Part shown: piece by piece, positions 32,546-38,141 of the stretch
Layout: each line of letters opens with the position of its first letter
How positions within the stretch are numbered: position 1 is the first letter of the stretch
Assembly (NCBI GenBank): GCA_018644675.1
Contig: JABGQC010000015.1
Span: 1 to 38,141 of the forward strand
Direction of reading: 5' to 3'
Origin: Candidatus Thioglobus sp.
GTDB taxonomy: Bacteria > Pseudomonadota > Gammaproteobacteria > PS1 > Pseudothioglobaceae
DNA: 38,141 nucleotides
The notes under the pieces: generated by a model
Seen by the model: the letters and a program-made list of their open reading frames with translations, nothing else
Databases searched by the model: none
Told to the model about the DNA's origin: nothing
Made by a program: the position numbers and the translations under genes

Positions 32546-34783
32546 TTACTCGACCGCCTCAATAGAGTCTACCCCTTGATACCCTTTTGGCAATAAATTA
32601 CCTCGACGAGCTCTTGCTCCGACATAATTTGTCAAATCTTGAAACTTAATAGTTAGATGGCGCTTACCCGCATAAACTCTAAGATTTTGTGTATCCAATA
32701 GAACACAAATGCCAACAACAAACTCTTCTCTAGCCTTAAGATCTTTCGCCGGGATTTGAATCAATTTATTACCCTTGCCTTTAGATAAGACAGGTAATTC
32801 AGATACTAAGAATACTAAAAGTCGTCCACGATTAGTCACCACAGCAACATATTGACTCTCTAAATCATCAACCTTAACAGCTTTCATTACTTGAGCACCA
32901 GCCGGCAAACTTAGTGAGGCCTTACCCGCTTTCTTCTTGGAAAGCAGGTCGCCAATCGTACCAATAAACCCATAACCAGCATCAGAAGCAAGCAAGATAT
33001 GCTGAGCATCATCACCCATCACTACATCAACAAATTCTGATCCTGTTGGCGGCGAAAGTCTTCCCGTTAGTGGCTCGCCCTGGCCTCGTGCACTAGGCAG
33101 AGAATTAGCCAGTAATGAATACGAACGGCCAGTAGAGTCAATAAAAATGGCATTTTTGTTACTACGCCCTTGAACACTAGTTAGGTAGTTGTCACCTGAT
33201 TTATAATTAAGTGCTGTTGGGTCAATATCATGACCTTTGGCGCTACGCACCCAGCCTTTATCACTAAGCACCACCGTGACATTTTCAGCCACAACCAAGT
33301 CATCCTCATTAAATGCTTGAGCAATGCTCACATCAGCTTTAAGACAAGACCGACGCTCATCACCAAAGTCATCAATAATGGCTTTTAACTCTTTTTTGAT
33401 GTAGGTTTTTAAACGTGTATCACTAGACAGTAACAACTCTAATTTCTCTTTTTCAGCATTTAACTCTTCTTGCTCTGATTGGATTTTAACTTCTTCCAAT
33501 TTGGCAAGGTGGCGCAACTTTAGCTCTAAAATAGCTTCAGCTTGAATCTCGCTAAGCTTAAAGTGCGCCATCAAAATTGGCTTTGGCTTGTCGTTTTCTC
33601 GAATAATAGCGATCACTTCATCGATATTCAAAAAAGCAATTAACAAACCCTCTAAGATATGCAAACGTGCCAAAATTTTATCTAAGCGATAATTAAGTCG
33701 CTTAGTAACAATTTGGGTTCTGTACGTTAGCCACTCTTTCAGCATTGGCACTAAAGGCTTTACTTGTGGCTTACCATCTAGACCAATCACATTCATATTG
33801 ACGCGATAATTCTTCTCAAGATCGGTAGTGGCAAATAAGTGCAGCATCAAGCTGTCCACATCCACCCGATTTGAGCGTGGAACAATAACGATGCGAGTTG
33901 GGTTTTCATGATCAGATTCATCGCGAATATCATCCACCAATGGTAGCTTTTTAGCTCGCATTTGGCTTGCTATCTGGGTAATCACCTTGGAGCCGGAAGT
34001 CTGAAATGGTAAGGTCTCAATGACAATATCACCATCTTCTTTTTGATACGTGGCACGCATCTTCACTGAGCCATGGCCCGTTTCATAAATCTGTCTCAAG
34101 TCTTTTGTGCTAGAGACAATATTGGCATTAGTTGGGTAATCTGGTGCTGGAATGATTTGCATAATCTCATCCAAATCACTCGATGGCTTGTCTAAAAGTT
34201 GAATACAAGCATTCACAACTTCTGTCAAATTATGCGGTGGTACGTCCGTTGCCATGCCTACGGCAATACCTGAGGTACCATTAAGCAATAAATTCGGCAC
34301 TTGTGCAGGTAGGTTTTGAGGCTCTTGTAATGAGCCATCAAAATTATCCGTCCAAGTTGCTGTGCCTTGGTTTATTTCTGAGAGCAGTAAATCTGCATAA
34401 CGAGACAACTTGGACTCGGTATAACGCATAGCAGCAAAAGATTTCGGATCATCAGGTGCACCCCAGTTTCCCTGACCATCAATAAACGGATAACGATAGG
34501 AAAAAGGCTGTGCCATGAGCACCATCGCCTCATAACAAGCACTATCACCATGTGGGTGGAATTTACCCAAAACATCGCCCACGGTACGTGCAGATTTTTT
34601 AAACTTAGCAGTAGACTTAAGCCCCAACTCACTCATCGCATAAATAATACGGCGTTGTACCGGCTTGAGGCCATCGCCCACAAACGGCAAAGCACGATCA
34701 AGAATGACGTACATAGAATAATCAAGATAAGCGCGCTCTGAAAACTCTGCAACGCTTTGCTGCTCAAGGCCGATTTGGCTCAT
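32546..34783 (-). CDS. parC: DNA topoisomerase IV subunit A
   Basis: ParC is the DNA-cleaving subunit of the decatenating topoisomerase. The 745 residues are the ParC length, and no GyrA box is found. [13 protein letters not shown] has Ser81 and Glu85, the wild-type residues at the quinolone sites; Tyr121 in AMRYTESK is catalytic. The C-terminal domain is a shortened pinwheel ([44 protein letters not shown]). A GGGGG stretch lies just before the ATG as ribosome binding site. parE is not in the window. gyrA is only about 2.4 kb further on in the same direction. Confidence 0.96.
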   Translation of the reverse strand: MSQIGLEQQSVAEFSERAYLDYSMYVILDRALPFVGDGLKPVQRRIIYAMSELGLKSTAKFKKSARTVGDVLGKFHPHGDSACYEAMVLMAQPFSYRYPFIDGQGNWGAPDDPKSFAAMRYTESKLSRYADLLLSEINQGTATWTDNFDGSLQEPQNLPAQVPNLLLNGTSGIAVGMATDVPPHNLTEVVNACIQLLDKPSSDLDEIMQIIPAPDYPTNANIVSSTKDLRQIYETGHGSVKMRATYQKEDGDIVIETLPFQTSGSKVITQIASQMRAKKLPLVDDIRDESDHENPTRIVIVPRSNRVDVDSLMLHLFATTDLEKNYRVNMNVIGLDGKPQVKPLVPMLKEWLTYRTQIVTKRLNYRLDKILARLHILEGLLIAFLNIDEVIAIIRENDKPKPILMAHFKLSEIQAEAILELKLRHLAKLEEVKIQSEQEELNAEKEKLELLLSSDTRLKTYIKKELKAIIDDFGDERRSCLKADVSIAQAFNEDDLVVAENVTVVLSDKGWVRSAKGHDIDPTALNYKSGDNYLTSVQGRSNKNAIFIDSTGRSYSLLANSLPSARGQGEPLTGRLSPPTGSEFVDVVMGDDAQHILLASDAGYGFIGTIGDLLSKKKAGKASLSLPAGAQVMKAVKVDDLESQYVAVVTNRGRLLVFLVSELPVLSKGKGNKLIQIPAKDLKAREEFVVGICVLLDTQNLRVYAGKRHLTIKFQDLTNYVGARARRGNLLPKGYQGVDSIEAVE

Positions 34784-34872
34784 TTTCCCCCTGGAAATAA
34801 CGGTTTTTTAATTTAATAAAAACCTGAAGTTTTGAGCTATTTTAATGCAACTTTCAGATGAGAAAAGTTAAA

Positions 34873-37671
34873 TTATGCAAAGTCTTGCGTTGTAACACAA
34901 GAACAGAAAAGGTTTCGATCACCATAAACATTATCAATACGTTTAACCGGTGGGAAATATTTATTCACCACTAAAGACTCAACAGGATATAGTGCCTCTT
35001 GCCTTGAATAAGGATAGCTCCATTCTCCAGCCATTTCGTATGCCGTATGCGGCGCATTTTTAAGTGGATTATTGTCTTTATCCCACTCACCTGAAATAAC
35101 CTTTTGAATCTCAGTGTGAATACTTGTCATTGCCGTAATAAAACGATCCATCTCATGTTTTGATTCACTCTCCGTTGGCTCAATCATTAATGTACCTGCG
35201 ACTGGAAAACTCATGGTCGGCGAGTGGAAGCCATAATCCATCAAGCGCTTAGCAATATCTTCCTCAGAAATTCCGCTCTGTGCCTTAAGAGGTCGAATGT
35301 CAATAATACATTCATGAGCCACCATACCCTGATCACCACGATACAAAATTGGAAAACTCTGCGCCAATTCATTGGCAACGTAATTAGCACTCACAATCGC
35401 AATCTCGGTAGATCTTTGCATGCCATATTTACCAAGTAGCTTAATGTAACTCCAAGAGATTGGCAAAATTGAGGCAGAGCCGTACATTGCTGCCGATACT
35501 GCATTTGAATTTTTTTCTAATGGGTCACCGGGTAAAAACTCAGCCAAATGCGCCTTAACACCAATTGGACCCATTCCCGGGCCACCACCACCATGCGGAA
35601 TGGCAAAGGTTTTGTGCAGGTTGATGTGTGACACATCGGCGCCAAACTCACCCATACGAGTAATGCCCACCATAGCATTTAAATTGGCACCATCTAGATA
35701 AACCTGGCCACCAGCCGCATGAATAATTTCACAAATTTGTTTAATTTCAACTTCAAATACACCGTGTGTTGACGGGTACGTCACCATAATGGCTGAGAGC
35801 TTCTCAGCGTGCTTTTCAACTTTAGCTTTTAAATCCTCAACATCAATATTACCCGCTTCATCACACTTAACAATAACTACTTTCATACCCGCCATCACCG
35901 CACTTGCAGGATTGGTGCCATGCGCTGAAGAAGGGATTAGGCAAATATTACGATCAAAGTCTCCACGAGACTCGTGATACGAATGAATCGCTAAAAGACC
36001 TGCAAACTCCCCTTGAGAGCCGGCATTGGGCTGTAATGACACCGCATCATAACCCGTCACTTCACACAATGCATGCTCTAAATCTTTAAATAATTGTTGG
36101 TAGCCCAGTGTTTGATCTTCAGGCACATAAGGGTGTAATTTTGAAAAACCTGGTAGGCTAATTGGGTACATTTGCGTTGCCGCATTTAGCTTCATGGTGC
36201 AAGAGCCAAGCGCAATCATCGAATGATTAAGCGCAATATCCTTATTCTCTAGGCGCTTTAGGTAGCGCATCATTTCAGTTTCCGAGTGATACTGGCTAAA
36301 TACAGGATGTGTTAAATAAGTGGATTTACGCAACATATCTGTTGACAATAGTGGCTCGGAGTCGCTTAATCCATCCACTGAAAAAATAGCCAATAGCGCT
36401 AATAATTCAGCTTCTGTTGTGGTCTCATCAACTGCGATAGTTAGCTGATTATCAGCTAGCAACCTAAGATTAATATTCTGCGCTTGAGCTTTTTCAAATA
36501 AAGCTTTAGCTTGATCGGTAGCGATAGTAACGGTATCAAAAAACTGCTCAGTCGCCAACTCAAAGCCTGCAGATTTTAAACTTGTCGCCAAACTACTCGC
36601 CTTAATATGCACCTTGGTCGCAATTTTTTTAAGCCCTTTTGCGCCATGATAAACACCATAAGCCGCAGCTAGAACGGCCAACAAAACTTGCGCCGTACAA
36701 ATATTACTGGTTGCTTTGTCACGTCGAATATGCTGTTCACGAGTCTGAAGTGACATACGCATTGCCGGATTGCCGGCCACATCTTGTGAAACACCAATCA
36801 ATCGTCCTGGCACCATGCGCTTAAACTCATCACGTGTTGCTAAAAATGCAGCGTGCGGTCCGCCAAATCCCATTGGAACACCAAAACGTTGGGAATTTCC
36901 CACGGCAATATCAGCACCCATTTCAGCTGGTGTTTTAATTAGTGTTAATGCTAATAGGTCACAGGCAACAATAGTTAGCACACCCGCTTCTTTTGCCTTG
37001 GCAAGGTCGTTCGTCAAATCACGCACTTCGCCATTCGTACCTGGGGATTGTAAGAGTGCTGCAAAACAATCAGAAAAGTCATTGTTTTGAATATTCTCAA
37101 CAACCAGCTCAATACCAAGTGGCTTGGCACGGGTTTGTAAAATGGTGATAGTTTGTGGATTAGTATTTTGATCAATCAAGAATCGATTAGATTTATTTTT
37201 ACGATTAGCGCGCTTGGCCATCATCATCGCTTCTGCAGCAGCTGTTGGCTCATCGAGTAATGAGGCATTAGAAATATCCATGCCCGTTAGGTCAATAATC
37301 ATTTGCTGGAAGTTAAGCAACATTTCTAAGCGACCTTGAGAAATCTCTGCTTGATACGGTGTATAAGCCGTGTACCAACCAGGGTTTTCTAAAATATTAC
37401 GCTGAATAACGCTAGGCATTAACGTGCCGTAATAACCTTGGCCGATAAAATTCGTTGCCAAGATATTTTCACTGGCAAGCTTAGTTGCCAATTCTAAACT
37501 ATCACGCTCGGTCAATCCTTCATCCACTAGCATACGATTGCCAAATAAAATAGAATCTGGCACGGTTTTAGAGACTACTTCATCGACTGTTTTACAGTTG
37601 ATGCTATTTAGCATAGAAGCGATATCATTAGCACTTGGGCCGATGTGCCTGTCTAGGAATTCGTTGCTCAT
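34873..37671 (-). CDS. gcvP: Glycine dehydrogenase (decarboxylating), P protein
   Basis: The P protein decarboxylates glycine with PLP and loads the aminomethyl group on the GcvH lipoyl arm. At 932 residues it is the single-chain form, both halves being present. N-terminal markers are FLDRHIGPSANDI and FIGQGYYGT; the C-terminal half has ALGSCTMKLNA, QPNAGSQGE and the PLP lysine in NLHKTFAIPHGGGGPGMGP. The final SYPYSRQEALYPV is typical. gcvT and gcvH are not here. Its partner in context may be the glyoxylate aminotransferase at 21495-22610, which makes glycine. I saw no glycine-riboswitch core in the 218-nt leader. hinT lies upstream. Confidence 0.97.
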   Translation of the reverse strand: MSNEFLDRHIGPSANDIASMLNSINCKTVDEVVSKTVPDSILFGNRMLVDEGLTERDSLELATKLASENILATNFIGQGYYGTLMPSVIQRNILENPGWYTAYTPYQAEISQGRLEMLLNFQQMIIDLTGMDISNASLLDEPTAAAEAMMMAKRANRKNKSNRFLIDQNTNPQTITILQTRAKPLGIELVVENIQNNDFSDCFAALLQSPGTNGEVRDLTNDLAKAKEAGVLTIVACDLLALTLIKTPAEMGADIAVGNSQRFGVPMGFGGPHAAFLATRDEFKRMVPGRLIGVSQDVAGNPAMRMSLQTREQHIRRDKATSNICTAQVLLAVLAAAYGVYHGAKGLKKIATKVHIKASSLATSLKSAGFELATEQFFDTVTIATDQAKALFEKAQAQNINLRLLADNQLTIAVDETTTEAELLALLAIFSVDGLSDSEPLLSTDMLRKSTYLTHPVFSQYHSETEMMRYLKRLENKDIALNHSMIALGSCTMKLNAATQMYPISLPGFSKLHPYVPEDQTLGYQQLFKDLEHALCEVTGYDAVSLQPNAGSQGEFAGLLAIHSYHESRGDFDRNICLIPSSAHGTNPASAVMAGMKVVIVKCDEAGNIDVEDLKAKVEKHAEKLSAIMVTYPSTHGVFEVEIKQICEIIHAAGGQVYLDGANLNAMVGITRMGEFGADVSHINLHKTFAIPHGGGGPGMGPIGVKAHLAEFLPGDPLEKNSNAVSAAMYGSASILPISWSYIKLLGKYGMQRSTEIAIVSANYVANELAQSFPILYRGDQGMVAHECIIDIRPLKAQSGISEEDIAKRLMDYGFHSPTMSFPVAGTLMIEPTESESKHEMDRFITAMTSIHTEIQKVISGEWDKDNNPLKNAPHTAYEMAGEWSYPYSRQEALYPVESLVVNKYFPPVKRIDNVYGDRNLFCSCVTTQDFA

Positions 37672-37889
37672 AAGATTTTCAACATTAAAATAAATTCAAG
37701 CTATAAATTTTATCTTATTTGACAATCATAATTTTGATAGATATTGTCATAAAAAATAAGGTTTTACATTATGAATAAAGCAAGCCTAAATTAGCAACCA
37801 CTTTAATAAAACACTCCTTGCATTCCTCTCAGGGGGGGGTTGCTGTAAATCACCAGCACAAGATGAATAAAAAGAAGATGTGACTAACG
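37672..37889. other. 218-nt gene-free stretch between hinT and gcvP
   Basis: The stretch has a 7-bp inverted repeat TGACAAT/ATTGTCA (37720-37726, 37743-37749; 16-nt gap), a second one, AGCAACC/GGTTGCT (37793-37799, 37838-37844), and a run of eight G's (37832-37839), rare in such AT-rich DNA. It should contain the gcvP promoter. I could not name any RNA family or riboswitch in it. Confidence 0.5.
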
Positions 37890-38141
37890 CTAGCCTGGTG
37901 GCCAAGATAATGAGCGACCACCCAAACAATGAAGATGGATATGATAAACCGTTTGCCCACCATCTTCATTACAGTTCATCACCACACGATAACCCTCATC
38001 AGCAAAGCCTAAATCCTTGGCAATTTTGCTTGCTGTTAATGACAATTTGCCAATTAATGCCGGATCACTCGCTTCATTAAGTGTTGAAATGTGCTGCTTG
38101 GGAATTACCAAAAAATGGTGTGGCGCTTGTGCGCCAATATC
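37890..38141 (-). CDS. hinT: HIT-family protein HinT (5' end outside window)
   Basis: The frame stays open to the last base of the window, so the gene starts beyond it. The visible 83 residues include QAPHHFLVIPKQHI (the core strand of HIT proteins), YRVVMNCNEDGGQTVYHIHLHCLGG with the His triad HIHLH, and the characteristic ending RSLSWPPG. HinT-type enzymes hydrolyse phosphoramidates such as adenosine 5'-phosphoramidate and lysyl-AMP. A TTG at 38111 could be read as a start, but the sequence upstream of it is already clear HinT. Confidence 0.92.
   Translation of the reverse strand, partial: DIGAQAPHHFLVIPKQHISTLNEASDPALIGKLSLTASKIAKDLGFADEGYRVVMNCNEDGGQTVYHIHLHCLGGRSLSWPPG

Noticed and set aside
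34849..34869. AACTTT/AAAGTT hairpin after gcvP as terminator
   Set aside because: Only a 6-bp AT-rich stem with a 9-nt loop and no T tract on the minus strand.
37672..37889. Glycine or TPP riboswitch before gcvP
   Set aside because: Short strings such as CTGAGAGG (minus strand) recall TPP or glycine motifs, but the other conserved core blocks of both classes are missing.

Overview
The window looks like a slice of a compact, AT-rich gammaproteobacterial chromosome. The protein set (NadD-RsfS-RlmH, RlmD, EpmB, RF3, GyrA/ParC, the AmpG-NagZ recycling pair, QueD, a GlcDEF + LldD + TRAP locus and GcvP) and the tight packing would suit a marine SUP05/Thioglobus-type bacterium. That placement is inferred from gene content and style only. 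I saw no rRNA, tRNA, CRISPR array, transposase or phage gene. Genes overlap by 1-9 nt in many places and several convergent pairs have almost no space between them.

Layout. 1-2394 (+): end of an MBL-fold hydrolase, nadD, rsfS, rlmH, then a GST-like protein. 2397-4449: ArsC-like protein (-), TlpA-like thioredoxin (+), epmB (-), and a small acidic orphan protein (-) closed by a strong terminator. 4568-7111: uvrD (+), followed by about 375 nt holding a perfect 122-bp copy of the uvrD 3' end, a third diverged copy of its last codons, and paired inverted hairpins. 7108-17110 (-): a run of eleven tightly spaced genes reading fadR-type regulator, lldD, glcD, glcE (unusually short), glcF, rlmD, a YkuD-fold L,D-carboxypeptidase candidate, rhodanese, ampG, nagZ and a small conserved gene. 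17302-22610 (+): TRAP transporter dctP-dctQ-dctM, an AEC carrier and an alanine/serine-glyoxylate aminotransferase. 22671-27385: ferredoxin (-), periplasmic cyclophilin-FKBP fusion (+), mraY (+), dCMP deaminase (+), prfC (+), DUF6868-type membrane protein (-). 27529-38141 (-): hinT, gcvP, parC, queD, folE2, aroG-type DAHP synthase and gyrA.

How the genes may work together. The divergent regulator/TRAP junction carries two copies of a near-identical palindromic operator, one over the start of the TRAP promoter and one just upstream of the regulator's start codon. Uptake (TRAP), oxidation (LldD, GlcDEF), transamination of glyoxylate (aminotransferase) and glycine cleavage (GcvP) form a plausible route from small 2-hydroxy acids such as glycolate or lactate to central and one-carbon metabolism. 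AmpG, NagZ and the signal-less YkuD protein form a second module, for peptidoglycan recycling, in the same transcriptional direction.

The least ordinary sequence is the uvrD 3'-end region. Repeated gene ends alternate with pairs of inverted copies of a 13-nt palindrome-like motif (RAGGCAANNCCTY), which also occurs once after rlmH. This resembles a REP/REPIN-type repeat family.
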